Part shown: positions 12,189 to 24,617 of the stretch, piece after piece
Layout of the letters: every line of letters begins with the position of its first letter
How positions within the stretch are numbered: the stretch's first letter is position 1
Assembly (NCBI GenBank): GCA_003667245.1
Contig: RCNN01000505.1
Location: 1 to 64,000, forward strand
Direction: 5' to 3'
Source: Heterostelium multicystogenum
Lineage: Eukaryota; Evosea; Eumycetozoa; Acytosteliales; Acytosteliaceae
DNA length: 64,000 nt
The notes under the pieces: model-generated
Database searches by the model: none
What the model was told of the DNA's origin: nothing
What the model saw: the letters and a program-made list of their open reading frames with translations, nothing else
Made by a program: the position numbers and the translations under genes

Positions 12189-12989
12189 CTAGTTGCTCAA
12201 TTTCATTTATTAAACACACACACACAATCATAGATGATCATATTGGATTCTTCTTCTTGCATAAGCTTCTTCCTCCAAGCTTAACACACACACAAAGCTA
12301 AATCTGAAACTTGTGGTGGCTGTTGCTTTTTCAAAATGAGGCCCCCCATTCGAATTGCACTAAAAAATGAAATGTGAAACATGTGGATTTGCAGATTGTT
12401 CCCATCAAGATTTAACGGTAATTTTGACGTCAAAAATAGTAATCCATGATGGCGAGCGAGATGATCATCACTTATGATATGTGGAGAGCTAAAGAATCTT
12501 ATTTCTTTTTAGTTTTTTTTAGTTTTTATTTTCAATCACTTTGAACATGGTGGTGCCTAATCTGGCTGTTCAAACAAGCCTATTGTTGTCTTTTAGGACA
12601 AACACAAAAACCACCAAAACAAAAATAATTTTGAGGAATCAAAGATTGTTGAAATTGTTTTTAAGAAATTTTGCATAAAAGGCAATTCACTCCAATACAT
12701 CTGTAGATTATGTCATAGCGTGGGTGTGTCAATTCCTTTGCAAAAACAAAAACTAACTAGTTTTTTAGAAAAAACCAATCAAACTAGAAGGTGCTCTTTT
12801 ATTTGGGGGTCAATGTCATTTATCAAAATTATATATACACACATATATATTTAAATATCCAATAAAGAAACGACCTACCTACCTACCTGCTACCTAGCAA
12901 CATCAATAAGATTGAGATATATATACAAAGAGAGAGACAGAGAGAGATAGATAACTAAGTAGATTGGTTGATAGATATAAACATCAAAA
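12189..12989. other. intergenic region, phyA-like promoter side
   Basis: This 800-bp AT-rich region has CA repeats near 12270, CCTA repeats (12872-12896) and GAGA/GATA repeats (12930-12952) just before the next gene. No coding frame was found. Confidence 0.5.
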
Positions 12990-14148
12990 ATGTAAGTTTG
13001 ATTGTATTTTTAGCATTGTTGCCACTTGTATTTGATTGATTGATTGATTAATTGATTGATTTGTTTTGTTTTCTATTTGATGAATCATAGGGATAACTTG
13101 ACAAACTTGCCCCCAAAATATTAAACTGCAAATCCTTTCTATGTTGGGTGGTGATAGTATGATTCATCGTGTAAAATAGCAATGTAAACAGTGGAGGTGG
13201 AGTGGGAACACCAATGGCAGTGCAGATAGAGTCAATAGTGATAGCAATATTCGTTTAAGTAGCAGCCCTAACGCTCCAGAAAGAAAATAAGAATCATGAC
13301 AAAGCATCAATTATAGATATAATTCAGCAGTATAGCGGCGGAAGCAACGATGACTCCGAAGAAGCAACAGCAGCATCGTCAGCGTCAAACGGAAAAAGGG
13401 AAGAACACAAGCAATTTCATCGATTTAGTACATAATATAGACAGAAGCAAGTTATCGTTTTTTCAAAGAAGAACACCTGAGTCAGCTGCAGAGCAAAGGC
13501 TATTTGGTGTTTGATAATTATATAGGAAGCGAGCTGCTGGCAGCCGCAAAAGAGGAGTCGATGTCACTTATATAACGCTGGAAACAAGCTGCGGAGAAGC
13601 TACATGAGTCGTGGCGACTCCAAATGGAATGACAACTCTATTCGATCGGAACTTGATGATGTGGCTCAACAAAGAGACTTGGCAAGGACTTGAGTGAAGG
13701 GAGACTGCCTAACATCTCAGAGCTGCTCAGCGAATGGATGCACTTCGCGTAGAGATTAGCACAGCCTGTAAGGAGTCACCTTTTCAACTAAGTGATAAAA
13801 CTCAGTCACAGCTGGCTATCTACAAGATGGGGTGGGCCGCTATATTAAAACACAAAGACTCTTTTGTAGGCGGCAACAATCGTAAGATCACCTGTATCTA
13901 CTACTTAAACAATGAGTGGAAACCAGAGGATGCAGGACAGCTCAGACTCCACCTGTTTGGTGAGCAAAATCGATATTGACCCATTGGGAGATCGTCTTTT
14001 GATATTCCTTTCCGGCAGCGTTCCCTCATGAAGTATTGGTATCCCAATGCAAGTGCAAGAGTAGCAATTACAACTTGGTTCTATTAACTTTGAATCATTC
14101 GACGACACATACAGTAACAGCAGCAAGCTACAACAACATCAATCATAA
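12990..14148 (+). CDS. phyA: cytoplasmic prolyl 4-hydroxylase, Skp1/PhyA type, broken frame
   Basis: This is a 2-oxoglutarate/Fe(II)-dependent prolyl 4-hydroxylase of the EGLN/PhyA group; in Dictyostelium PhyA hydroxylates Skp1 as an oxygen sensor. Visible blocks are FFKEEHLSQLQSKGYLVFDN, KLHESWRLQMEWNDNSIRS, LAIYKMG, HKDSF with the H-x-D iron ligands, ITCIYYLNNEWKPEDAGQLRL, DPLGDRLLIFLSGSVPHEV with the distal His, and RVAITTWFY with the 2OG-binding Arg. The N-terminal half is poorly conserved and low in complexity. The start codon appears split by an intron: AT at 12990-12991, intron 12992-13090, then G GAT AAC, giving MDNLTNLPP. Several frame breaks occur from 13110 to 14090, including one extra T directly after WFY. 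The stop is at 14146-14148. The gene symbol is by family resemblance only. Confidence 0.82.
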
Positions 14149-16278
14149 TAATCCATAATCATTATATCAGTTAACACAACAATAATCAACTTTTATAAGT
14201 TAATCGTAATACATTAGTTTATAAATTGGTTGACAACACTAGAACTTCTTACTCGGCACCTAGCTCATCCCATATAATAATATAACACTTTCGACACCGA
14301 TCCCTCAACAAACAAACACACCACCAACTTACTTTAAAAGGAGTCAAATTGAAGTGATGTCCTTAATATAAATAATAATAATAAATATTATTTATTTGTA
14401 AAATTTGTAATACAATAAACAGAAGAATGTTGTCGGGACCATGCATCCATCCCTCCTCGTGCGTGCATGTGACGGGTCCAGGTCAACCAATGTCAAAACA
14501 ATCCAATGTCAATCAATCAATTAGTTGTAAACTGGGTTTGTTGGTTTGCTTGTTAATTCGCTTTAAGATTCGATTATGGATATTCTAATCATATTTTGTA
14601 AAAATAAGCGAAAAAAGCAATCAATATTATTTTAAATTTTACCTATTGTTCTAAATAATGGATTGGTCCCATCGATGTAACATTCGAAAACAAATTAATG
14701 GGTTCAATCCATTTTTCAAATAATCAGCTAAAATTTATTTTTCAAAAAGCATCATGAAAATCTTTTGAAACAATAAGTTTTTGTTGCCTGTGTTGCCTTT
14801 TATGGGGGAAAGGTCGAGGATGATGTTGAAATTTGGTGAAAAAACTGGCATCGTCTCCATTTTCCTTTAGATTTTGAGTAGAAAAGAAACAACCCTTTTT
14901 AAAGAGCTTGCATTCATTACATTCACCGACATATCCAGCAGTCAGATTTACCTTACAGATATATAGTTAAGTTGTCAGTATATACATCCAAATCTTATTC
15001 ATCGTTTTATATTTGTATTTGTCCATTACTTGGAACTAATTGGACATGGAATGGAGAAGCAACGGAAATTAGCATATGGCACGACACATGACGAATAATC
15101 AAATGGAATGCCATTTATAACCCCATTATTCCAATGTTGGATTGATTTATTGTGCATTGTATATTCAACATCTATCTATTCTATATAATTCTCTCTCTCT
15201 TTCGTATATTATGATCTTATAATGTGTTACAGCTTTCACACCTCCAAATAATTTGTAAATCTAGTGCTCAGTGTATAAGTTTCAAAAATAACAACACCAC
15301 ATTTCTATCTTCACCCTACAGTCAATTAAATATGATTTTCAAGGATAACTCGATCATGATATTTAATTAAATAATACATCAAGAATTAAACACAAATAAT
15401 ATGACCCCTCATTACTAAAATGATCATGTTTTTTTCATGTTTCTATATTGGTTTCATTCGAATAAAAGAAATTAAAATGGGTAATCCTGCTGACTGATAG
15501 CAGCCATAGTATCCATCTTATCACACATCTGAAAAATAATAATCATAAAAATAACAACAACAACAACAACAACAACAACACAACAACACAACATTGCTAA
15601 ATTCTTCCTTTCATACAAACAGCTGTATCATCATATATATCCATGTATCCATCCATCAATCAATCTAGCAATCAGTCAGTAAATCAATCAAACACTCATT
15701 TAGTTATTTTTATAAAATTAATTACTATATTATAATATATTTATTTTATTTTAATCAACACTGATCAATGTTGGTTTTCAAACAAAATTAAAATTGATTT
15801 AATAATTAGTTTTTTGATTTTAGTTTTGGGGGTTGCTTGATTGTGTTGTTTTTGCAATAACCATCACAAAAATCAATTTATGAAAAATAATGAAAACTAA
15901 CCCATCAAAAAATTTCAAAAAAAATACAAAAACAAAAATTCATTTTTTCTTTAAAAACCAACTGCATTAGCCATTTCTAACTAACCCTTCAGATTGTTTT
16001 TTTTTTTAGATTTCAATAATTATTAATATTATTATTATTAACAGCGACATTATAATATTATTTTACATTCCAGTGGATTCACCTCCTGAGTAAACACATT
16101 TTCAAGCAAGACCTTTTAAATTTTTCATTTTTTATTTCAAACTCTTCCTCTGTACTTTATAAATTATTATTATTATTATTATTTATTTAATAATATCATA
16201 TTTACCACCAACACTTACTATATTTAATATATATTACTACAACTAATACTACAACAAAGTTTAATATAACATTACAAA
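14149..16278. other. long intergenic region
   Basis: This 2.1 kb between the PhyA-like and centrin-like genes has no recognised gene. It contains a less AT-rich patch at about 14430-14490, CT and AT microsatellites near 15190, an AAC repeat near 15553, and long A/T runs. No tRNA, snRNA or convincing open frame was seen. Confidence 0.5.
15553..15591. repeat. AAC trinucleotide microsatellite
   Basis: About ten AAC units followed by two CACAAC-like units stand in non-coding DNA upstream of the centrin-like gene. Such repeats are common in dictyostelid genomes and have no visible coding role here. Confidence 0.8.
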
Positions 16279-17326
16279 ATGGTATGTATACTTTTTCTCT
16301 TTATATATCAATAATATTATATAGATAATATTATATATATATCTTTTTATATGGTTATAAATCTTACTTTATCTATAGATAGTCATCCAACAAGATATAA
16401 CCATGCTTATATTATATTATAATATATTCCATATGCCCTTATAATGATATTAATAATATTATTTCATGTGTATCTATTTAGGCAACTACAAAGAGAAGAT
16501 TAACAAGAGAAGAATCATCAGTTGTTTTGGGTGAGGAACAAGTCGCTGAGTTGAAGGAAGCTTTCGAACTCTTGGATAAAGATAGAACTGGTGTCATCAA
16601 GAAGGACAGTTTTGAAGACTTCATTGAAGCAATTCAATATCTTTGTCACCCCAAGAACAATTAGATGATATGTTTGCTGAAGCCGATATGACCAAGACTG
16701 GTGGTATTGCTTTCCCAGAGTTCATGTCCATGATGTCACGTCGTATGAAACAAGTATGTCTGATCAAAGTCATTGCCAGCGACTGGCTGCCCGATTGAAT
16801 CAAAATCAGTGTCAGTTACTAACCAACTGCCCAATCAATTAATAGACTAGCAATGAACAAATTTTATTAAATGCATTCAAGACTTTCGACCCAGAAGGAT
16901 TGGGATACATCCCAACCAAGGACATGTCAAAGGCTTTGTTGACCTTGGGAGACAAACTTACAGAGGCTGAGGTAAGCATCATATTACTCATTCCACCATC
17001 ATTTACTTCCGCCACATGTCCAACGCACTGGTTTTTATTTTTTTTGTCACGCGTGATTATTTTTTTATTGCAATGTTTTTTCAAAGTAAAAGTGGCTTGA
17101 CCCAATTTTTTATTTTCAAACAAAAACCAAAATCAATAATTTTATTTATTGAAAAATTTTTAACATCGATGACATGAATTCAATTAATTAATTCCCTTTG
17201 CTAACCTTATTTCTTTTTCCTTTCTTTCAATTCATATAGTTGCAAGAACTTTTGACTATTTGTGAAAACGAACAAAAGCAAGTGAAGTATGACCTCTTTG
17301 TTAATACCCTTTTCGCTAAAAAATAA
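16279..17326 (+). CDS. centrin/calmodulin-like EF-hand protein
   Basis: This is a small EF-hand protein of the centrin/caltractin type. Exon 1 is the ATG alone (16279-16281). Introns are 16282-16481, 16753-16845 and 16972-17239. The mature protein begins ATTKRRLTREESS and has a first EF-hand region AFELLDKDRTGVIKKDSF, a second MFAEADMTKTGGIAFPEF, a third AFKTFDPEGLGYIPTKDM, and a fourth degenerate one (ENEQKQVKYDLF). The loops are poor in acidic ligands: loop 1 has D and D but no Glu at position 12, and loops 2-4 lack several Asp. Calcium binding is therefore likely weak or absent in most hands. The tail VNTLFAKK replaces the usual centrin C-terminus. One frame break lies in exon 2 near 16640. 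Length is about 150 residues, normal for the family. Confidence 0.85.
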
Positions 17327-17675
17327 GTGATTTAAATAATTCAAAATTTGTGCAATAATAAAATCATATCAAAACAAAAAAATACAACCAACATAACAAA
17401 ACAGTCCAAATTAATATCATATATAATATTAATAAGAATTTGTAATAAAAGACATATAAATATTTAACAAAATCTTATCACAATCATTTGGGATCAGTAT
17501 TGATTTTAATCACAATCAATTTTTTTTTATTCTTGTCTAAATCTGGATTTGAGAAATAAGATATATTATAAAATTTCAAGAATTCTTTCAAATGCTTTTT
17601 GTTTTTTTTCAGAAATTATTTTCATCTTTAATTAAAAAATACAATGAATCAATCCAATTGGTGATATTTAGAAAT
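17327..17675. other. intergenic region
   Basis: This 350-bp AT-rich spacer contains AATAAA signals for the upstream gene. An in-frame upstream ATG exists at 17592, but the 28 residues it would add are hydrophobic filler, so I start the ankyrin gene at 17676. Confidence 0.5.
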
Positions 17676-20046
17676 ATGGATACAAATACAATCAAGATAG
17701 ATATAAACTTTAGAAAATTGTTTCAAAGTACTATATTGTCGAGATGTATTTTTGAAAATGTTCGTCTCATACACAAGAAATTGAAACAAAGATCACTCAA
17801 TTGGAGCCAAGTATGCGAATCACCAAGGACTCTCTTGAGTTATCAATATTTCAATCAACTTCACAAGTTTTTTAATACAGATTATGAACCATTTAGTTCG
17901 ATCGGGGGATATTTCTATAATGCAACGAATTGTATACAGACCATTCGACTTCTTCATTCAAAGTATGGCGAGTTTGTTTGGAATAATACTTTGATCGTCA
18001 GTGCAGCCAAGAGAGAAAACTTGGATGTTGTAATGTTTCTGGCTGAGAAATTTAAAAATCAGGATTTGGCTACAGCTCTTTTTGAAGCAGCTTCCAAAGG
18101 TAATATGGAGATAGTTAGGTATCTGTATCCTCTAATTGGAGCTGATGACTTGAAACAAGTGACAAAATCAATTCCCATAATTGCAGGCTTTGGACATTTG
18201 GATGTGATCAAATTCTTCTATGAAAATGGACATACCGACCAAGTTAATCAAATAATAGAGTGTGCAGCAATTCACAAGCACTTTGACATCATTTGGTATC
18301 TCATTAGGACACACCACGAACCAATCAATTTCACCAAAAATACATACAATATGCTCGCCAAGTATGGACAATTTCTATTGCTACAGACAATGTTCGGAAG
18401 TCACACAAGCTATTTTGATCTCGCAGTTGATTACGCAGCCAGCGGAAATCACATGGAGATTGTAGAGTGGCTTACTGTCAACAAAAAAGGACGTGCATCA
18501 CGCACTGCAATAGACAGAGCCGCTGAAAAGGGTTATTTTGAAGTTGTGAAGTATTTACACTATAATAGAACCGAAGGTTGCTCTACCGGAGCAATGAACG
18601 GTGCTGCTGGTCATGGACATATGAATATTGTCAAATTTCTGCATGAAAACAGAACAGAAGGATGTACAGTTACTGCTATTAACAATGCATCCAGGAATGG
18701 GCACTATGAGATTGTGAAATATCTTTGGGAGAATAGAACAGCGCAATTCTCAACTGCTGCGATGAATAGCGCAGCTCGTTATGGACATTTGGATATTGTA
18801 ATGTATTTACATAGCATTTCTCCAAAATCATGTAACTTAATATCTGCTTTGGTCCAAGCTGCTCGAGGTGGACATATAGATATTGTCAATTACCTATGCC
18901 CAATGATCCATCGTGATAATCATGTCATACGAGTATTAGATTGCAATAATCAAGAAATCAATCATATTATCTTCCAACACATTCATCTATCACCAACACA
19001 ACGTGACGTTGCAATCCTTATACGACTAGGATGTCTTGACAGTATCAAGTTTGTATTCGAAAGAGATTCTCATTTGTTTGATGGAAGTACTATTTCTTTG
19101 GCAATCAAAGAAGAGCAACTGGAGATACTTCAATTTATTTACGAAAACACCAAACATAAAGGTATCCAATATACCAAAAGTTTGGTCAGTGATGCAGTCT
19201 ATACTTTCAACGAATATATCCTAAGATATGTATTGTCATTGGATATCGATATCGTTAATCAGTATAGTCATTTGGAGATTATTAAAACCCTTAACAATTT
19301 GTTGTGTCAACACCGTCATTGGGCCATCTTTGAGATGATTGTCGACAGGTATATCGATAAGTTGCAAAATATAAACCTCTTGATTCGATCATTCGCGAAC
19401 ATTGACATTGAATTGTTGATAAGAGTACATGAAAAAGGAGTAAGCTTGCTCAAACCAGACACATTAGTATTGGCCTCTGCTACTGGAAGATTGAGCACAG
19501 TCAAGCGTCTCTTTGAGTGGAATTCAAAAAAAACAGGAACTAACCATCTTCAGTGCAAGGCACTGGCAGCCTCAACTAAGAATTTCCCAGTGTTTGAGTA
19601 TCTCTATTCAAAGTGCTTGCCGAACTACAACTTTAAAGAAAGTGTTGAAGAGTGCAGTCGAGAACGGCGAACTCCGAATTGTAGAGTTTTTCCACAAGAT
19701 TGATAAACTCAAGAATATTTTTGATCCTGAGCTCATGGATATCGCTGCTGAAAACGGCTATCTTGACATTGTCAAGTTCTTGCACCACAATCGAAGCGAA
19801 GGTTGTTCCACCAAAGCTATGGACAATGCTGCGTGGAACGGCAAGCTTGACGTAGTCAAGTTTCTTCATGAGAACAGGACTGAGGGATGTACCACGCAAG
19901 CGATGGACAAAGCTGCAGTCTATGGCAGGCTTGATGTCTTGGTGTTTCTACACAACAACAGAACTGAAGGCTATCGTAACATCAAATTGAGTACTTGCTC
20001 AGCTCTATGTCGTGACTGGGTTAAAGCAAACCTGTTTAATAAATAA
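17676..20046 (+). CDS. large ankyrin-repeat protein, dictyostelid type
   Basis: This is an intronless ankyrin protein of about 790 residues. An N-terminal helical segment (INFRKLFQSTILSRCIFENVRLIH) may be a divergent F-box-like adaptor region; that is an inference. From about residue 80 on, degenerate ankyrin units follow. The clearest are tandem copies of the pattern AA..GHLDIVKFLHENRTEGCS(T)..AM..AA, at about 18500-18800 and again at 19720-19980. The frame changes once near 19630, where the protein passes from FKESVEE into VLKSAVENGELRIVEF. I treat both parts as one gene because the repeat phase continues. Dictyostelid genomes carry large families of such proteins, whose functions are mostly unknown. 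The NRTEGCS linkers are nearly identical between units, which suggests recent duplication within the gene. Confidence 0.85.
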
Positions 20047-20301
20047 AAATGCAATCCTAGCATTCCAAAAAAAAAAAAAAACAACAATCGAAACAGCAAA
20101 CTTTCAGACTTTCAAAAACAATTAAACAAGCAAACGGTCGTGCGATAAAACCAAAATAAATTATGACAACAGACAAAACAGTCATTCATTTCTTTCTTGT
20201 CCACAAACCAGTTGTTGTAATATTATATTGTATTATAGTAGTAATATTAGCAGAAGTAGTATTAGTAGCTGTAGAGTAGGAATAATGGCACATTAGAAAG
20301 A

Positions 20302-21007
20302 ATGGCAGATATTAAAGCAACAGATATACCACTCGAGGAAATAAATGAAAAACCGAATAATGATAAAGATAATAATAACATTGATAGCAATGCTAATATA
20401 GATATAGATGTAAATAACGGAGCAAGCAATAATGGTGATGGTAGCAAATCTTTCGTTTCAAAGTATTTCGAAAAGTGGAAAGGTATAGATGGATTGCACT
20501 CACCGGATAGAGTACCATTTGTTGAGATGTTTTGGAGTTGGCTTGGAGCATTTATTGGAATCGGAATATTGGCATCGCTACACTATCATGTGTTGACCCA
20601 GCAGGACATGACATTTCTTATCGGAAGTTTTGGTGCTTCTGCAGTCTTAATTTATGGTGCATACAAAGGACCACTTTCACAACCAAGAAATCTAATTGGA
20701 GGTCATATGGTATCGGCTGTTGTTGGCGTCACTGTTCGTATCATATTTGTAGACACCGCAGGATTGTATTCAGTTGGCTGTTTTTTTTGCAGTTTCATTA
20801 GCAATCGTAGCAATGCAGTTAACAAAAACTGAACATCCACCAGGCGGTGCCACAGCATTGATTGCAGTCGTATCTACACGAGCACCATGGGCAGGATATC
20901 AATACGTTTTAATGCCAGTTGGAACTGGTGCTTTTATCATGTTATTGGTTGCATTGGTTATTAATAACATTGCACCAACAAGAAGATATCCACAGTGGTG
21001 GTTATAG
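20302..21007 (+). CDS. HPP family integral membrane protein, one frame break
   Basis: This is a four-helix HPP-domain membrane protein. A hydrophilic Asn/Asp-rich N-terminus of about 50 residues precedes helices such as MFWSWLGAFIGIGILASL and MTFLIGSFGASAVLIYGA. The block LSQPRNLIGGHMVSAVVG and the signature TEHPPGGATALI (the HPP motif that names the family) are present, followed by a last helix and IAPTRRYPQWW at the end. The frame shifts once at an eight-T run near 20780; the protein continues correctly on the other side. In plants and bacteria HPP proteins have been tied to nitrite transport, but the role in amoebae is unknown. Length is about 235 residues. Confidence 0.87.
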
Positions 21008-24000
21008 TTAATTAATCAATCAACCATATTAATAATCAATCAAACTAGTAACAGCAATCACTCTAAAATCATGATAAACTTTGTAGATAACCAATCATTA
21101 GTGGTTTGAAAGCAGTTATTATAGCAACAAAATGCATAATATCTGTATCTACATATTCAAAGATGAAAGGCAATACACCTTCTTAGTTAAGTTCATCTCC
21201 AATCATCTATATCATTCTAATAATGCAGATTATATTATAAAACTATGCCAATAATTATGATCTTCATTATCAGCAAGTCGAGATAATAAACAGGAGACAT
21301 GTAAAATGGGTTCAAATCCAATCACAAAGAAGAACATACACACCAAGACATTATAATATCGTTTGCGCCAATCGTTTTATTCTGCTATGTGTTTATTTGT
21401 TGTTTGTTGTATCTTGTCTGTTCTGGATAAACTTGATATGTTTGGATTAGAAATAATTATTTAGTGTGGTAGAGAGAAGGAGTAGTCTATTCCCCAAATC
21501 AGGTATGACTTGATATGAATGATATAAGATAGATTCATATTGATTCTATATTACCGTTACAGGTAAAGATCTATAAAGATGTAGCAAATGTTCACCATTT
21601 TGTAGTTTTGATACTTTTTTTGATGTGATTATGCAAGTCGGACATTAATTAATAATTCATCCCACTGTTATTGTTCCCGTAGTAGTGGTGGTATCGGTGC
21701 AGCTGGATTGACACTTTCTGAAGATAGTTGAAAATGTCATAGTTCCAGGTGCAAGTGCATTCCTTGTCCGTTCACTCCCCTTGTTTTTCTTATTGTACTT
21801 ATTATAGTAGTAGTCTATTGATTATATATAATTAATGGTGTATCAGTATCTCACCACACCCAAACACAGTTCTATCACACCACAATCCTCATTCACCCAC
21901 ACCATGCACTCACCACACAGAATGATAAATAAATGTAAAGTCGACATATCTTTTCCTGTCTCTTGTTTTCATATGCTCCTTTACATACATTTAAATATAT
22001 TGTATTTAAAATAAATGATGTTGATATATCATTTCCATACATTCATTAAAATATCCATATTTGGAAACATTGAAAGTAATATTTTGAGAAGTAAGTTGAA
22101 TAAGAGCTGATCTGTTTCACTCCGAAGTAATCTCCACACTCATTCCTACTATCCAATTAGATTTCATCAATTATATTCTCAGCACTCTATCAATGTTGAC
22201 ATTAATATTTCAACAGCCAACCAACCAACCAGCGATCCATTTATCATTTCTACCCCATGCTTGGATATATATACCAACCAACATATCCCATACAGAGTGT
22301 CAGACAATACCTTGAGATTTCCCTCCACACCACACAGACCACCACATTCCTCACACCCAGTCACACACTCACATTCACTTTCACACAATCCACACTTTAC
22401 ATCAAAAATAAATATCAACTAAAACATATTCAAATCAAATCATACATGTTAAATTTATTGATTATTACAATTAATTACATAAAAATAAGGTTTAATGATA
22501 GTTCAATGTGATATAAAACAAAACACCACGAACCACCATAATACCGGTAAAGAGGAGCAATTAGCCAATCTTTTCATTCTCCTCTATTAAAACAAACCAT
22601 TTATATTCCAACTCAAAGATATTGTTCATGTTTTCTTTATCTTTTATTCCAACCATTCTTGTTTTAAGAAAATATAGACAATCACACACGTAAATAAAAT
22701 AAAGTTATAATTATTAATTATACCCTTATATAATATATATATATATATATTTTAATATGGATTGATTGTGTTGGACATAGTTGCACTTAAAATATATAAT
22801 AGTTGAAATTTGTCTTTTCCATCCAATCATTACTAATCAGACACTTTTTGAGAAGCTAAAAAATGTATGTATCTAATTTTTATTAATCTTTAATTGTTAT
22901 GGTTATCTAAAAATAAATAACATAAAAATAATCTTAAGAACGGACGTTTACACCTTAAATACATTAATTATCATGAATTTCATAATTTTCATAATTTTCA
23001 TTGCTGTATATTAATGATTATTCATACATAACACATATGGTGATAAAGACTAAATTAAATTTCGAAATCAAACAAATCTTCATCGAATTGGCTATTTAAT
23101 GATAAAAGAAAAACATTATCAATAGCAGTAGGAATACTATTAATAGAATCATATAAATATTAATGTTTTGGAAAGTTCCATTTTCTTATTATTATTATTA
23201 TTGCAATTATTGTTATTTATTTTTTATCTTTCAAAAAGTTATTATAATTTCCTCAAATTCAATAGGTATTTATCAAAGATATCCACGCTATAAATAAAAT
23301 CACAGCAACAACAACAACCAATGTTGCACAGTAAACATTTCAAGCTGAATATTTATTAAACCAGCTGTTAACCATAGTCATAGCTTCTATGGTAACTCTA
23401 GTTGATAAATTAATTTAAAAAACATACCAAAAAAATCCAAAAATTAAAGGTTTATTTCAATATTTGGACCATCTATCTATATTAAGCTATAAAACAACCA
23501 ATCATTGCAAGACTTTAATTTTAATCTTTCTTCACCACACAACTAAAAACTTTCTTGAATATTGCGTCACTTTCTTCACCAGAGCTCCTCCAAGAATATC
23601 ACCAAAATCAACGTTGAGGGGTATTGAAAAATAATTTTCTCCGAGAGATATCTTTTGTTTTTTTAAATCTTGGACTTTAAAACAATGTTTAATTTCATTT
23701 TGCTATTGAATTTGATGGCAATTGGACAAATGGGAGACGATCGCCGTTAAACCATTCAAAACATCTCATTTTCGATATATATCTTTTTGTTGAAATAACT
23801 TTGTTTATTCAAGCAAACAATACATTATACCTCAAATTAGCAATCCTGCCCAACCATTTTTTTGACTAAATTTGTAAATGTTTATCAAACTGTACATTAT
23901 TTGATTTTGTTAAATATTGATTTTTAACAACAACAGCAGTAACTTAACTACTTGGTTTCATTCTATGACCACACAGCATTTGGATATTGATCCCATTCCT

Positions 24001-24617
24001 ATCGCATACAACCTTTTATCTTTTTATTTGTGGCTTCTGGCCTGCAAAGTTTACTTTCTTTTAATTATCGTTTCAACTTCCTGAAACTAGTTTAATTTTC
24101 AGGTAAAATCATAATCATCAAAATCACAGATCTCCTAACCAACAGCAGTGTGGGTAGATCTCAATTTTCAATTTGAATTTTGTTACCAGCCGACTACTTT
24201 AACCTATTCGCAACATTGTCGTCAACCTATTTGTAGTAAAAAATCAACTATTTAATTGCTGTTTGAAATCCAACCCCTACCCACAAAACTAAAAGTTGTC
24301 CAATCATTGCCTGATATCAACAAAATAAATTGCACACTACCACAACCATCTCTATTTTTACCATATATGTATATAAATATTTAAATATCTTTGTCTTCAA
24401 AATAAAATAAATAATAACAGCTACTAGAAATTATTTTTTAATTAAATTAATTTTATTCAAATATCTTACTATAGTACTATTTATTGTTTTTGTCCCATTT
24501 GCTATTGTTTTTTTACCTCGCTGTACCTCCCCTCTATGTAGATATCTTGCGTACTACACATTTATATAAAATCATACCTCATTGTACAAACTGATATTAA
24601 TTGTAATTTTTTCAATA
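21008..24617. other. 3.6-kb region without a recognised gene
   Basis: This is the longest gene-poor stretch in the window. It is AT-rich, with CACA-rich tracts near 21850-21920 and 22310-22400 and a TA microsatellite at 22732-22750. A less AT-rich patch at 21650-21790 reads partly like protein in two frames but has stops in each. An ATG followed at once by GTATGT-like sequence near 22862 could be a start exon, but I find no coding continuation. A short hairpin lies at 23367-23396. It may hold unrecognised non-coding RNA genes or lost genes. Confidence 0.45.

Noticed and set aside
15553..15591. Possible CRISPR or functional array at the AAC repeat
   Set aside because: It is a simple trinucleotide microsatellite without spacers in a eukaryotic genome.
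21650..21790. Less AT-rich patch that might be a decayed gene
   Set aside because: Short protein-like stretches occur in two frames with stops, and no family can be named.
22862..22880. ATG followed by GTATGT, like the start-codon introns elsewhere
   Set aside because: No downstream acceptor leads to a coding exon of useful length.
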